Source: Geomonas silvestris (GTDB taxonomy: Bacteria; Desulfobacterota; Desulfuromonadia; Geobacterales; Geobacteraceae). Taken from it: 64,000 bases of DNA. Of this stretch, positions 10,869 to 19,865 are shown in pieces. The notes beneath the pieces were generated by a model. It had not been told where the DNA came from and did not search any database. It saw only the letters and a program-made list of their open reading frames with translations. The stretch spans positions 186,001 through 250,000 of the forward strand of contig NZ_BLXX01000005.1 in the NCBI RefSeq assembly GCF_014193515.1, written 5' to 3'. A program made the translations under genes and the position numbers. The stretch's first letter is position 1. The number at the start of each line of letters is the position of its first letter.

Positions 10869-12104
10869 ATGTCCGGCAAAAGGGATAATCTGATCGTAGG
10901 TCTCGACATCGGCACGACCAAGATCTGCGCCATCGTGGGGAACCTGACCGAGGACGGCCTCGACATCGTCGGGATCGGCACCAGTCCGTCGAAGGGGCTC
11001 AGGAAAGGCGTGGTGATCAACATCGAAAGCACCGTCGCGTCGATCAAGAAGGCGATCGAGGAGGCGGAGCTCATGGCCGGCTGCGAGATCAAGTCGGTCT
11101 ACGCGGGGATCGCCGGCGGACACATCAAAGGGTTCAACTCCCAGGGCGTCATCGCCATCAAGAACCGCGAGGTCTCCCCCGAGGACGTGAAACGCGTCAT
11201 CGAAGCGGCCAAGGCGATCGCCATCCCGATGGACCGCGAGGTGATCCACATCCTCCCCCAGGAGTTCATCATCGACGACCAGGACGGCATCCGCGAACCG
11301 CTCGGGATGAGCGGCGTGCGCCTGGAGGCCAAGGTGCACATCGTCACCGGCGCGGTGGCGAGCGCCCAGAACATCGTGAAGTCCTGCAACCGCGCGGGGC
11401 TCGAGGTCGCCGACATCGTGCTCGAGCAGCTCGCCTCCTCCGAGGCGGTGCTCTCGGCCGACGAGAAGGAACTGGGTGTGGCGCTCGTCGACATCGGCGG
11501 CGGCACCACCGATATCGCCATCTTCGTGGACGGCGCCATCAAGCACACCTCGGTGCTCTCCCTGGGCGGCAACCACCTCACCAACGACATCGCCGTGGGG
11601 CTCAGGACCCCGATGGCCGAGGCCGAGCGCATCAAGCAGAAGTACGGCTGCTGCCTCTCCTCGCTGGTCGGCAAGGACGAGACCATCGAGGTCCCCAGCG
11701 TGGGGGGCCGCAAGCCGCGCATCCTGTCGCGCCAGCTTTTGTGCGAGATCCTCGAGCCGCGCGTCGAGGAGATCTTCACCCTGGTGAACCGCGAGATCGT
11801 GAAGAGCGGCCTCGAGGACCTGATCGCCTCGGGCGTGGTGATCACCGGCGGCAGCACCATTTTGGAAGGCATGCCGGAGCTCGCCGAGCAGATTTTCAAC
11901 CTGCCGGTGCGCCGTGGACTGCCGCAGCGTATTGGTGGACTGACCGACGTAGTGAATTCACCTGTTTACGCGACTGGAGTAGGCCTTGTGGTGTATGGCA
12001 GCAAAAACGTCGGTGTTCATGAATTCCCGACGGCGCAGACCGATGATACTGTCTTTCGCAGGGTGACCAGAAGAATGAAGGAATGGTTCGGAGAGTTCTT
12101 CTAA
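10869..12104 (+). CDS. ftsA: Cell division protein FtsA
   Basis: Actin-like ATPase that tethers FtsZ to the membrane. The 411-residue protein carries GLDIGTTKICAIVG (phosphate 1), the 1C domain region with AGIAGGHIKG, VDIGGGTTDIAIF (phosphate 2), ITGGSTILEGM, and a C-terminal amphipathic tail RRVTRRMKEWFGEFF that fits the membrane-targeting helix. ATG 10869 follows GGGGGAG. It is 15 bp behind ftsQ. Confidence 0.97.
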   Translation: MSGKRDNLIVGLDIGTTKICAIVGNLTEDGLDIVGIGTSPSKGLRKGVVINIESTVASIKKAIEEAELMAGCEIKSVYAGIAGGHIKGFNSQGVIAIKNREVSPEDVKRVIEAAKAIAIPMDREVIHILPQEFIIDDQDGIREPLGMSGVRLEAKVHIVTGAVASAQNIVKSCNRAGLEVADIVLEQLASSEAVLSADEKELGVALVDIGGGTTDIAIFVDGAIKHTSVLSLGGNHLTNDIAVGLRTPMAEAERIKQKYGCCLSSLVGKDETIEVPSVGGRKPRILSRQLLCEILEPRVEEIFTLVNREIVKSGLEDLIASGVVITGGSTILEGMPELAEQIFNLPVRRGLPQRIGGLTDVVNSPVYATGVGLVVYGSKNVGVHEFPTAQTDDTVFRRVTRRMKEWFGEFF

Positions 12105-12215
12105 AAAAACGTCTTTTGACGGCATTTTGAGCTTCCAATCGTCGGCAAAAACCTGTATAAAAACGCCTAATATAGATTATCCGCCGGGGGGCGCGACAAA
12201 AAGGGGAGGGCGAAT

Positions 12216-13370
12216 ATGTTTCAGTTCGATGAAAGTATCGACCAGAGTGCAAAGATAAAGGTCATAGGTGTCGGTGGTTCCGGTGGCAACGCCGTTAACA
12301 CCATGATCGCATGCGGCGTGACCGGGGTCGATTTCATCGTTGCTAATACCGATGCTCAGGCGCTTCGCATGTCGAAGTCGCCCGTGAAGATCCAGCTCGG
12401 AGCCCAGTTGACCAAGGGCCTCGGCGCCGGCGCGAACCCCAACGTGGGGCGCGACGCTGCCTTAGAGGACAAGGAGAAGCTGGCCGAGGCGCTCAAAGGC
12501 GCCGACATGATCTTCATCGCAGCCGGTATGGGCGGCGGCACCGGTACCGGCGCGGCTCCCGTCATCGCCGAGGTGGCCCGCGAGCAGGGTGCCCTCACCG
12601 TCGGCGTGGTGACCAAGCCGTTCACCCGCGAAGGGCGTCAGCGCCTGGCCAAGGGTGAGGACGGTATCAAGGAGCTCAAGAAGCACGTCGACTCCCTGAT
12701 CGTGATCCCCAACGACCGTCTGCTCGGCCTGGCCGGCAAGTCCATGTCCATCCTGGACGCCTTCAAGCCCTCCGACGACGTGCTGCGTCAGGCGGTGCAG
12801 GGTATCTCCGACCTGATCACCCAGTCCGGCCTGATCAACGTCGACTTTGCCGACGTGAAAGCCATCATGAGCGAGCGCGGCATGGCGATGATGGGCATCG
12901 GCCTGGGGAACGGCGAAAACCGCGCCATCGACGCTGCAGTCCGCGCCATCTCGAGCCCGCTGCTCGAGGACATCGACATCTCCGGCGCCAAGGGGGTCCT
13001 GGTCAACATCTCCGGTTCCGCCTCCATGACCATGGACGAGTTCGACGCGGCGAGCAAGATCATCCACGAGAAGGTGCACGAGGACGCCAACATCATCATC
13101 GGTCTGGTGATCGACGAGAGCCTCGGAGAGACCATCAAGATCACCGCCATCGCCACCGGCTTCGGCGACCGCTTCGATCTCGAGAAGGGGCGTCACGAGA
13201 TGAAGAACGTGGCACCGCTCGTCAAGCAGACCGAGATCAACCGCGAGATCCCGACCTTCATCCGCGAGAAGCAGCAGCGCGACACCCGCACCAGCAACCG
13301 CAACAGCTTCATGATGGAAGACGAGGACCAGTACGACATCCCGACCTTCCTCAGGAAGTCGGTCGACTAA
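12216..13370 (+). CDS. ftsZ: Cell division GTPase FtsZ
   Basis: Tubulin homologue that forms the Z-ring. The 384-residue protein has VIGVGGSGGNAVNTMI, the tubulin signature GMGGGTGTGAAPV (about residues 105-117), NDRLL and the T7 loop NVDFADVKAIM. A short linker ends in the conserved C-terminal peptide DIPTFLRKSVD, the docking site for FtsA and other partners. ATG 12216 follows GGGGAGGG (about 12203-12210). The 111-bp gap after ftsA is A/T-rich (AATATAGATTAT) and could hold a separate promoter. A strong terminator follows. Confidence 0.98.
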   Translation: MFQFDESIDQSAKIKVIGVGGSGGNAVNTMIACGVTGVDFIVANTDAQALRMSKSPVKIQLGAQLTKGLGAGANPNVGRDAALEDKEKLAEALKGADMIFIAAGMGGGTGTGAAPVIAEVAREQGALTVGVVTKPFTREGRQRLAKGEDGIKELKKHVDSLIVIPNDRLLGLAGKSMSILDAFKPSDDVLRQAVQGISDLITQSGLINVDFADVKAIMSERGMAMMGIGLGNGENRAIDAAVRAISSPLLEDIDISGAKGVLVNISGSASMTMDEFDAASKIIHEKVHEDANIIIGLVIDESLGETIKITAIATGFGDRFDLEKGRHEMKNVAPLVKQTEINREIPTFIREKQQRDTRTSNRNSFMMEDEDQYDIPTFLRKSVD

Positions 13371-13391
13371 GGTCGAGTTTGAGCCTAGCTG

Positions 13392-13430
13392 AAAAGCCCG
13401 GTCCCCCGAAAGGGAGGCCGGGCTTTTTTT
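13392..13430 (+). terminator. Rho-independent terminator after ftsZ
   Basis: AAAAGCCCGG and CCGGGCTTTT form the outer stem, with CCC/GGG inside, followed by a run of seven T. It lies 22 bp behind the ftsZ stop and closes the dcw cluster. Confidence 0.9.
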
Positions 13431-13462
13431 GTATCGCGGAGGTTTCCGAGAAGGATTTGCGG

Positions 13463-13508
13463 TTGACGCTGAAATGACTCAGATGATATACGTGCATATA
13501 CACGCATA
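13463..13508 (+). promoter_or_regulatory. Putative promoter and overlapping dyad operator of the marR-MFS pair
   Basis: TTGACG (13463-13468), a 17-bp spacer and ATATAC (13486-13491) resemble a sigma-70 promoter. Overlapping the -10 is an imperfect 22-bp palindrome (13487-13508, TATACGTGCAT / ATACACGCATA; 9 of 11 positions pair), the size and position expected for an autoregulatory MarR operator. It ends 17 bp before the marR ATG. Confidence 0.55.
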
Positions 13509-13525
13509 GTTCAAGGACACGAGAC

Positions 13526-13969
13526 ATGAAAATACCCAACCAGAACCCCAGCATCTGCAGCTGCGTCAATCTGCGCCGGGCCTCGCGGGCGATCACCCGG
13601 ATCTACGACAAGGCCCTGGAGCCGGTCGACCTGAAGATCACCCAGTACTCGGTCCTGGCCAACGTGGCGCGCTCGGGCCCCTTGAGCAGCAGTAACCTCG
13701 CCAGGATCCTCAGGCTGGACCGCACCACCCTGGTGCGCAACCTGAAAAGCCTTGAGGCGGCCGGCTTCATCGAGGAGCACCCAGAGGTCACCGACCCGCG
13801 GGAGCGCGCCATCCGCATCACCGAGGCGGGACGCCAGATGGTGGAAAAAGCGAGGCCGCTGTGGGTGCAGGCGCAACAACAGGTAGAAGATCACCTGGGA
13901 AGCGCTGCCCTGCAGCAATTAACCACCTTGGTAACCTCCCTGGAAACCCTTTCCGATCACATCGCTTGA
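13526..13969 (+). CDS. MarR-family transcriptional regulator
   Basis: A 147-residue winged-helix regulator. After an N-terminal helix (CSCVNLRRASRAITRIYDKA) come the helix-turn-helix (SSNLARILRLDRTTLVRNLKSL, about residues 55-76) and the wing (EEHPEVTDPRERAIRIT). It probably dimerises and represses its own gene and the MFS gene that starts 19 bp downstream; the palindrome at 13487-13508 is a likely site. Three Cys lie close to the N-terminus (NPSICSCVNL), which could allow redox or thiol sensing, but this is only a guess. The ligand is unknown. Confidence 0.88.
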   Translation: MKIPNQNPSICSCVNLRRASRAITRIYDKALEPVDLKITQYSVLANVARSGPLSSSNLARILRLDRTTLVRNLKSLEAAGFIEEHPEVTDPRERAIRITEAGRQMVEKARPLWVQAQQQVEDHLGSAALQQLTTLVTSLETLSDHIA

Positions 13970-13988
13970 ACTATATGGAGGAATCCCC

Positions 13989-15308
13989 GTGGCACATCAT
14001 GACGACGTAACCAGTTACCAGAACCCGCCGCCGGAAAAAGGGCGCCGCCTGCACTACGCCTGGTTCGTAGCCGCCATCACCTTTGTGACCCTGCTCACCG
14101 TCGCGGGGATCAGGTCCACACCCGGGGTGCTCATCGTTCCGCTTGAGCACGAGTTCGGCTGGTCGCGCGCCACCATCTCCATCGCCATCTCGGTGAACCT
14201 GTTGCTCTACGGTCTCATGGGCCCCTTTGCCGCCGCCTTCTACGACAAGATCGGGGTCAGGCGCACCATGGCCATCGCGCTCACCCTGCTCACCGTCGGC
14301 GTCAGCGCCACGACCCTCATGACCCGCCCCTGGCACATGGCGCTCATCTGGGGGGTGCTGGTCGGCTGCGGCGCCGGTATGCTCACCAACAGCCTGAGCG
14401 CCACGGTCACCGCGCGCTGGTTCCGGAAGGGGCAGGGGACCGTGATGGGGGTACTGACCGCCAGCGTCGCGACGGGACAACTCCTCTTTCTCCCCTACCT
14501 GGCGTCACTCACCGAAACCAAGGGGTGGCGCAGCGCCGCCTTGCTCATCGCCTGCGCCGCGCTGGCCATTCTCCCCCTGGTGCTGCTCGTCATGCGCAAC
14601 TATCCCGAGAGCATCGGCCTCAAGCCGTACGGAGCACCCAAGGACGAACCGGACCAGACCCTGCTGCGTCCTACCGGCAACCCCTTCAAGGTCGCCATTA
14701 GCGGGTTGCAGCGCGGGTTGCACTCCCGGGACTTCTGGCTTTTGGCGGCAAGTTTCTTCGTCTGCGGGGCGAGCACCAACGGGCTTATCGGCACCCACCT
14801 CATCCCGGCCTGCGTCGATCACGGCATCCCCGAGGTGCAAGCCGCCGGGCTGCTCGCCATGATGGGGGTTCTCGACCTGGTCGGTACTACCCTGTCGGGG
14901 TGGCTTTCCGATCGCTACGACAGCCGCAACCTGCTCTTTTGCTACTATGGCCTGCGCGGGCTCTCCCTGATGGGGCTCCCCTTCGCGCTGGGCGGGCCGC
15001 ACTGGAGCCTCACCGCCTTCGCCATCTTCTACGGCCTCGACTGGATCGCCACGGTGCCCCCCACCGTCCGGCTCACCGCCGACTCCTTCGGCAGGGAGAA
15101 CGTCGGCGTGATGTTCGGCTGGATCTTCGCGAGTCACCAAGTAGGTGCCGCGCTCGCCGCCACCTTCGCCGGCACGGTGCGCACCTACCTGGGCGACTAC
15201 CTGGTTGCCTTCCTGCTGTCGGGTGTCATCTGCCTGCTCGCCGCGGGCCTGGTCCTGCGTATCAACAAGGCAGCGCTGCCCGGGATACCGGCAGAAGCGA
15301 CCAACTAG
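13989..15308 (+). CDS. MFS transporter (monocarboxylate/OFA-like)
   Basis: A 439-residue 12-helix major facilitator. The first helix (YAWFVAAITFVTLLTVAGIR) is followed by PLEHEFGWSRATISIAISVN and the MFS motif-A-like loop YDKIGVRRTM; the second half has GWLSDRYDSRNLL, a repeat of that loop. This pattern resembles the oxalate/formate-monocarboxylate group rather than drug exporters, but substrate cannot be read from sequence. GTG 13989 has GGAGG at 13977-13981. It forms a two-gene unit with the MarR regulator, which suggests inducible transport of the regulator's ligand. Confidence 0.85.
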   Translation: MAHHDDVTSYQNPPPEKGRRLHYAWFVAAITFVTLLTVAGIRSTPGVLIVPLEHEFGWSRATISIAISVNLLLYGLMGPFAAAFYDKIGVRRTMAIALTLLTVGVSATTLMTRPWHMALIWGVLVGCGAGMLTNSLSATVTARWFRKGQGTVMGVLTASVATGQLLFLPYLASLTETKGWRSAALLIACAALAILPLVLLVMRNYPESIGLKPYGAPKDEPDQTLLRPTGNPFKVAISGLQRGLHSRDFWLLAASFFVCGASTNGLIGTHLIPACVDHGIPEVQAAGLLAMMGVLDLVGTTLSGWLSDRYDSRNLLFCYYGLRGLSLMGLPFALGGPHWSLTAFAIFYGLDWIATVPPTVRLTADSFGRENVGVMFGWIFASHQVGAALAATFAGTVRTYLGDYLVAFLLSGVICLLAAGLVLRINKAALPGIPAEATN

Positions 15309-15345
15309 CCGGCACCGGGAATGACGTCCCCGGGTAACCGGGATG

Positions 15346-15379
15346 GGGCCGGCGGCAACTCCGGCCCTTCGCTGTTTTT
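15346..15379 (+). terminator. Probable terminator after the MFS gene
   Basis: GGGCCGG and CCGGCCC form a 7-bp stem with an 8-base loop, followed by TTCGCTGTTTTT. It lies about 40 bp behind the stop codon. Confidence 0.6.
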
Positions 15380-15590
15380 GCAGGAGCGTTACGTCATATA
15401 ACGAAAATTGGCAGGGGTTCTGCTCTCCCACGTGTGCACGTGCTTCTATCCTAACGCGCGCAGAATCAAAGGCTTGTGTGTATCGATGAAGGTACGTCAT
15501 ATTGTGGCATGTAAGTTGTAACACTACAGCATCAAGGTGTACTGGATTTACGGTCAAACCCTTTCATGTTGCATTTGATGAGGTACTGCA

Positions 15591-16478
15591 ATGACAAAGG
15601 ACACTCTGCACGGCACAGGCATACAGAAATGCGAGTGCACGGCTCCCGACGAACAGGAGTCCTGCAACTGCGCTTGCGAAAATGACAGCACTCCCACCAC
15701 GCACAATGACAAGCTGATCGACTTCAAACAGCGCAGCAGCGAACTGCGCAAGAAGGGACTGCTCTCCTCGTCGGTCTCCGCGTTCGAGGCAACCCGCGCT
15801 CTCGCCTTCGGGATCATGTACCTGACCGGCGAGGGGGTGGTGCGCGACACCGCGAGAGCTGCCGAATTCCTCGCCACCGCGGCAAAGGGAGGAATCTCCC
15901 AGGCCAAGCACGAACTGGCCAAACTGCACCTGGAGGGGGTGGCGGTCCCCTACGATCCGGATTACGCCCGCCTGCTTCTCGAGGGCGCCTCCGACGACGA
16001 ATACCTCCCCAGCACCGTCTATCTGGCCGAGATGTACCTGTTCGGTAAAAACGGCCCGAAAGACATCGAAGCGGCCCTGGAACTGCTCTATGTCGGCGCG
16101 GCCAAGAGCGACCCGGCAGCCATGTACTACCTGGCGCTCATCTACGACAAGGAGGCTGAGTACCAGAACTCCTTCGAAGCCGCTTACTGGTACCGCCGCG
16201 CCGCCGAGTACGGCCACTTCAAATCGCAGATCAGGCTGGCGTCGCTCTACGCGATGGGGCAGGGCGTGCCGCAGTGCCCTGAGACCGCCCAAGCCTTCCT
16301 CGAAGTGGCCCAGGAGTCGCTCGAAGAGCAGGACCCGCGTTTTCTGCTCTGGCAGGGCGAGCATTTCGTGGCCCAGCCGGAGACCGAGTTCCTGGCCCAG
16401 GCCCTCATCCAGGCCGCCGCCGACATGCACCATACCCCGGCCCAGCGTGTGCTGATGCAGCGGGGCTGGAGACGCTAA
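15591..16478 (+). CDS. Sel1-like (TPR-type) repeat protein with Cys-rich N-terminus
   Basis: A 295-residue protein made mainly of about five Sel1-type helical hairpins (for example ALAFGIMYLTGEGVVRD, AMYYLALIYDKEAEYQN, SQIRLASLYAMGQGVPQ). Such repeats act as protein-protein scaffolds. No signal peptide is visible, so it is probably cytoplasmic. The first 30 residues carry five cysteines (C14, C16, C25, C27, C29) in CEC and CNCAC clusters, not part of a Sel1 fold and perhaps metal-binding. The 282 bp upstream hold only the previous terminator and A/T-rich DNA. Function is not known. Confidence 0.8.
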   Translation: MTKDTLHGTGIQKCECTAPDEQESCNCACENDSTPTTHNDKLIDFKQRSSELRKKGLLSSSVSAFEATRALAFGIMYLTGEGVVRDTARAAEFLATAAKGGISQAKHELAKLHLEGVAVPYDPDYARLLLEGASDDEYLPSTVYLAEMYLFGKNGPKDIEAALELLYVGAAKSDPAAMYYLALIYDKEAEYQNSFEAAYWYRRAAEYGHFKSQIRLASLYAMGQGVPQCPETAQAFLEVAQESLEEQDPRFLLWQGEHFVAQPETEFLAQALIQAAADMHHTPAQRVLMQRGWRR

Positions 16479-16524
16479 TCACTTCAGGTACGGTGACCCG
16501 CTACAGTCATGTTTTGTTCCGCTC

Positions 16525-16556
16525 GCCCCCTCGGTCCGCCGTGGGGGCATTTTTTT
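16525..16556 (+). terminator. Rho-independent terminator after the Sel1 gene
   Basis: GCCCCC (16525-16530) pairs with GGGGGC (16543-16548), followed by ATTTTTTT. It separates the + strand Sel1 gene from the convergent dnaE2 gene, whose stop is at 16566. Confidence 0.75.
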
Positions 16557-16565
16557 GCCGGTCCG

Positions 16566-19553
16566 TCATTCGTCCAGAAAGCCGACCCATTTCACCCGCA
16601 ACGTCGCCACGCCGAACTCCACCTCGACGATCCCCTTGATGAGGTAGGGCCTGCGCTGGGAGAGCTTGCGGCAAAACCTCGCGTAGACATCGGGGAAGAA
16701 GGTGGCGTCGAAGATGGCGCTCACGTCCTCGAACGAGACGAACTCCATCGGCCTGCCGCGCTTGTCCTCCACCATCTTGGTGGTGATCCACCACCCCACC
16801 ATGGTCACCCACTTCCCCGCGTAGTCCATCATCTCGGCCCCCTTGATGGGGCGGTGCCTGAGCCAGGCCTCCTTGTACAGGGTAAGCGGGTGGCGCGAGA
16901 CCAGAAACCCGAGGCTCTCGGTCTCCTGGCGCAGTACCTGGCGTGCGTCGTAGGGGGGCGGGGCGGGGAGCTCGGTCTGCTGCTCGAAGAGGAGCCCCGT
17001 CGTCTGCTGCTGGGAGTGCAAGAGTTCCCACAAGAGCGCCGGACGCCGCTTAAGCCCCTCGATACTGTCGAAGCATCCCGCCTTGATGAGCCGCTCGCCG
17101 TCCACCCTGGTCACCTTGACCCGTGCCAGGAAGTTTTTGAAGGAGCTGAACCTGCCGCGTTCGCGCTCCTTCAAGAGCTTTTCCGCCCCGTCCCGGGTCA
17201 GCCCGTCGATCTGCATGAGCCCTACCCTGAGGCCCTGCCCCGCACCGGTGTACGGGTAGTCGCTGTCGTTGACGTCCGGCGGCAGGATGGCGAGCCCGAG
17301 CCGCCGGGCCTCCGAGATATAGGCGAAGGCGGAGTAGTAGCCACCCTGGTTCGAGATGACCGCTGCCATGAAGGGGGCCGGGTGGTGAGCCTTCATGAAG
17401 GCCGCCTTGCCGCTTAGGAGCGCGTAGCTCGCGGAGTGCGGTTTGCAGAAGGAGTAGCCGGAGAAGGAGAGGATCTGCTCCCAGATCTCGGCAAGGACCG
17501 GTTCCGTTACCCCGCGCGCGACGCCCCCCGCGAAGAACTTGACGCGGTAGTCGGCAAGGCGCTTCTCGCGGTGTTTCTTGGTGATGATCTTGCGCAGCTG
17601 GTCCCCCTCATAGGCGGAGAAACCGGCGAGTTCCATGGCGATCTGGGTGATCTGCTCCTGATAGATGGCGATCCCGAACGTCTCGTCGAGGACGCTCTCC
17701 AAAAGCGGGTGCAGGTGGCTCCAAGGCTTCCCCTGCACCCGCGCGACGTACTCCTGGATGAAGCTGTTGGCGGCCGGCCGGATGATGGAGGAGGCCTGCA
17801 CCAGCACCTCGAAGAGGTCCAGCCCGAAGGTTGCACTGGTGGCCGTACTGCTCCAGATCTTGCGCAGCAAAAGCCGGATCGAGGGGGATTCGAGGTAGAA
17901 ACAGCCGATGGTAAGTCCGCGGCGCAGGATCTCCTGGGTCTTTGCGTCCTCGAGCGGGCGCCAGGAGGCGTAATCGATCGCGCCGTCCCCCTCTTTTTTC
18001 ACGGCGGCCATGGCGTCGCGGATCACGGCCAAGGAACGGTTCCCAAGGATATCGATCTTCACCAGCCCGGAGTCCTCCGCCTGGTCCTTCTCCCACTGGA
18101 TGAGCGGCAGCCCCTTGCGCGAGAGCTCGACCGGGACGTACTTGCGGATCTCGTCCGGGACGATGACCAGGCCGCCGCAGTGCAGCGAAAGGTGGCGCAA
18201 CTGTCCTCCCAGGCGCTGGGCGGTGTCGATAATCTCCTGCCAGTCCGCAGAGATCCGCTCCCCCTTGAACAGCGGGTGCGACGTGATGGCGGCCGCCGTC
18301 TGCTCCGATTTCCAGAAACCGGAGACCCGCTCGGTCATCTCCTTGATCTCGTAGTCCGGCAGCCCGTACACCTTGGCCACCTCGCGCAGGGCGGAGCGCC
18401 CTTTGAATCCGACGTGGTTGGAGACCATGGCGGCGCGCTGGGCGCCGTAGCGGGCGAAGGCGAAATCGAGGATGGCGTCGCGCTCGTCCCAGGGGAAATC
18501 GATGTCGATGTCCGGCGGGTCGGTGCGCCCTTCGTTCAGGAAACGCTCGAAGAAGAGGTTGTGGCGGATCGGGTCGACGTGGGTGATCCCCAGGCAGTAG
18601 GCGACCAAAGAGGCGGCGGCACTCCCCCGGCCGCAGGTCCGCTCCGACTGTTTGGAGATCTCCTCCACCACCAGGAAGTAGTGCGCGAACCCCTTGTCGC
18701 GGATGATGCCGAGCTCCTTGGCAAGCCGGGTCTCTGTCTTCTCGTCGAGACAGCCGTAGCGCCAGAGCGCCCCCTGATGCGCGCGGCGCTGCAATTCCAA
18801 AAAGGCGCTGTCGTTCCCCAGGTCGCGGAAGGCAGGGAATATGGTGCGGGAGAAATCCCACTCGTTGCGGCAGAGTTCCGCGACGTGGAGGGTGTTTTCC
18901 AGCGCCTCGGGGCAGTGCGGGAAGAACTCAGCCATACGCTGCGCCGGGAAGAGCAGGTCGGCATCGCAGGCGCTCTCTTCCTGCTTCAGGCGGGAAAGCT
19001 TGCTGTTCAGGTGGATGGCCCGCAGCACGCGATGCAGGTGAAATTCGCCGCGGTCGAGCATGAGTGCCCGCGCCGTGGCGACCGGCGGGAGGTTCAGGTC
19101 GCGCGCCAGGGCGAGCGAGCGGTGCAGTGCGTGCCCGGGGGAGAGTTCCACGAAGAGCGCGGCCGGCGACTGGCGTTTCAGGGCAGTGACGAGTTTGGCG
19201 TCGTCGCTCGCGACGACCACGTTGTGACGGTACTCGGTAAGCGCCTGGATCAGGTCGAACTCTCGGCGGCAGTGCAGGTCGGATAAAAGGCGCGAGATGT
19301 TGGCGTAGCCTTCTTCGTTGCGGGCCAAGAGAACCGCGCGATGTCGCTCGGTCACCGCCTCGGTCCCGATGAGCGGCGTGATGCCGGTCTCCTGGGCCGC
19401 CTGCAAAAAGCGGGGGATGACGTAGAGACCGTTACGGTCGGTGAGTGCGAGGCTCTGGTAGCCAAGAGCCCGAGCCGAAGCGCAGAGCCGCTCCGGGGAA
19501 TGCAACCCCCAGTTGGGCGACAGCGCAGAGTGGACGTGCAGATGGACGAACAT
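16566..19553 (-). CDS. dnaE2: Error-prone DNA polymerase III alpha subunit (DnaE2/ImuC type)
   Basis: C-family polymerase of about 995 residues, shorter than replicative DnaE and lacking its long C-terminus. It has an N-terminal PHP domain (FVHLHVHSALSP; ALTDRNGLYV), the polymerase palm with CGRGSAAASLVAYCLG and the catalytic PDIDIDF (D348, D350, D352), then FGIAIYQEQI and a helix-hairpin-helix region near DGLTRDGAEKLL. DnaE2 carries out mutagenic translesion synthesis in the SOS response, normally with ImuB, whose homologue lies upstream. ATG 19553 is chosen because AAAGG precedes it and it gives the PHP start; an in-frame TTG at 19586 has no visible SD. Identification as DnaE2 rather than a second DnaE1 rests on length and ImuB context. 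Confidence 0.85.
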   Translation of the reverse strand: MFVHLHVHSALSPNWGLHSPERLCASARALGYQSLALTDRNGLYVIPRFLQAAQETGITPLIGTEAVTERHRAVLLARNEEGYANISRLLSDLHCRREFDLIQALTEYRHNVVVASDDAKLVTALKRQSPAALFVELSPGHALHRSLALARDLNLPPVATARALMLDRGEFHLHRVLRAIHLNSKLSRLKQEESACDADLLFPAQRMAEFFPHCPEALENTLHVAELCRNEWDFSRTIFPAFRDLGNDSAFLELQRRAHQGALWRYGCLDEKTETRLAKELGIIRDKGFAHYFLVVEEISKQSERTCGRGSAAASLVAYCLGITHVDPIRHNLFFERFLNEGRTDPPDIDIDFPWDERDAILDFAFARYGAQRAAMVSNHVGFKGRSALREVAKVYGLPDYEIKEMTERVSGFWKSEQTAAAITSHPLFKGERISADWQEIIDTAQRLGGQLRHLSLHCGGLVIVPDEIRKYVPVELSRKGLPLIQWEKDQAEDSGLVKIDILGNRSLAVIRDAMAAVKKEGDGAIDYASWRPLEDAKTQEILRRGLTIGCFYLESPSIRLLLRKIWSSTATSATFGLDLFEVLVQASSIIRPAANSFIQEYVARVQGKPWSHLHPLLESVLDETFGIAIYQEQITQIAMELAGFSAYEGDQLRKIITKKHREKRLADYRVKFFAGGVARGVTEPVLAEIWEQILSFSGYSFCKPHSASYALLSGKAAFMKAHHPAPFMAAVISNQGGYYSAFAYISEARRLGLAILPPDVNDSDYPYTGAGQGLRVGLMQIDGLTRDGAEKLLKERERGRFSSFKNFLARVKVTRVDGERLIKAGCFDSIEGLKRRPALLWELLHSQQQTTGLLFEQQTELPAPPPYDARQVLRQETESLGFLVSRHPLTLYKEAWLRHRPIKGAEMMDYAGKWVTMVGWWITTKMVEDKRGRPMEFVSFEDVSAIFDATFFPDVYARFCRKLSQRRPYLIKGIVEVEFGVATLRVKWVGFLDE

Positions 19554-19670
19554 GGATGTGACCTTTGCGATGATGACGTGCGGCAAGGGGAATAATCAGC
19601 TCTGCCGTGAATCTTCTGAAAAGCGTGGACAGCGACGTTGTTTCCTCGAAGCGTGGCTGGTGACCTCTCG

Positions 19671-19770
19671 TCCTCCCCTTAGCGAAGGGGAGATAGAGGG
19701 GATTCGATTCAGGTTGCTACCACTTCTCGTTTGCCACAGGGCTAAATCCTCCCCCTTCGCAAAGGGGGGG
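19671..19770. repeat. Inverted pair of the CCCCTTTGCGAAGGGG repeat family between imuB and dnaE2
   Basis: Left copy at 19671-19713 (CCCCTTAGCGAAGGGG then AGATAGAGGGGATT) and an opposite-facing copy at 19744-19770 (AATCCTCCCCCTTCGC). The same unit occurs at 29429, 34357, 40745, 58754 and 58839. It occupies most of the 312-bp spacer between the two polymerase genes, which otherwise shows nothing. Confidence 0.75.
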
Positions 19771-19865
19771 GCGCGGCAACGGCCCCAATTCTTCGTGGCC
19801 CGAGAGTCAGAGTGCCGAGGCCTCTAGGAAGAACCTTGCAAAATTGGAGGGCTATTCTTCCCGGG

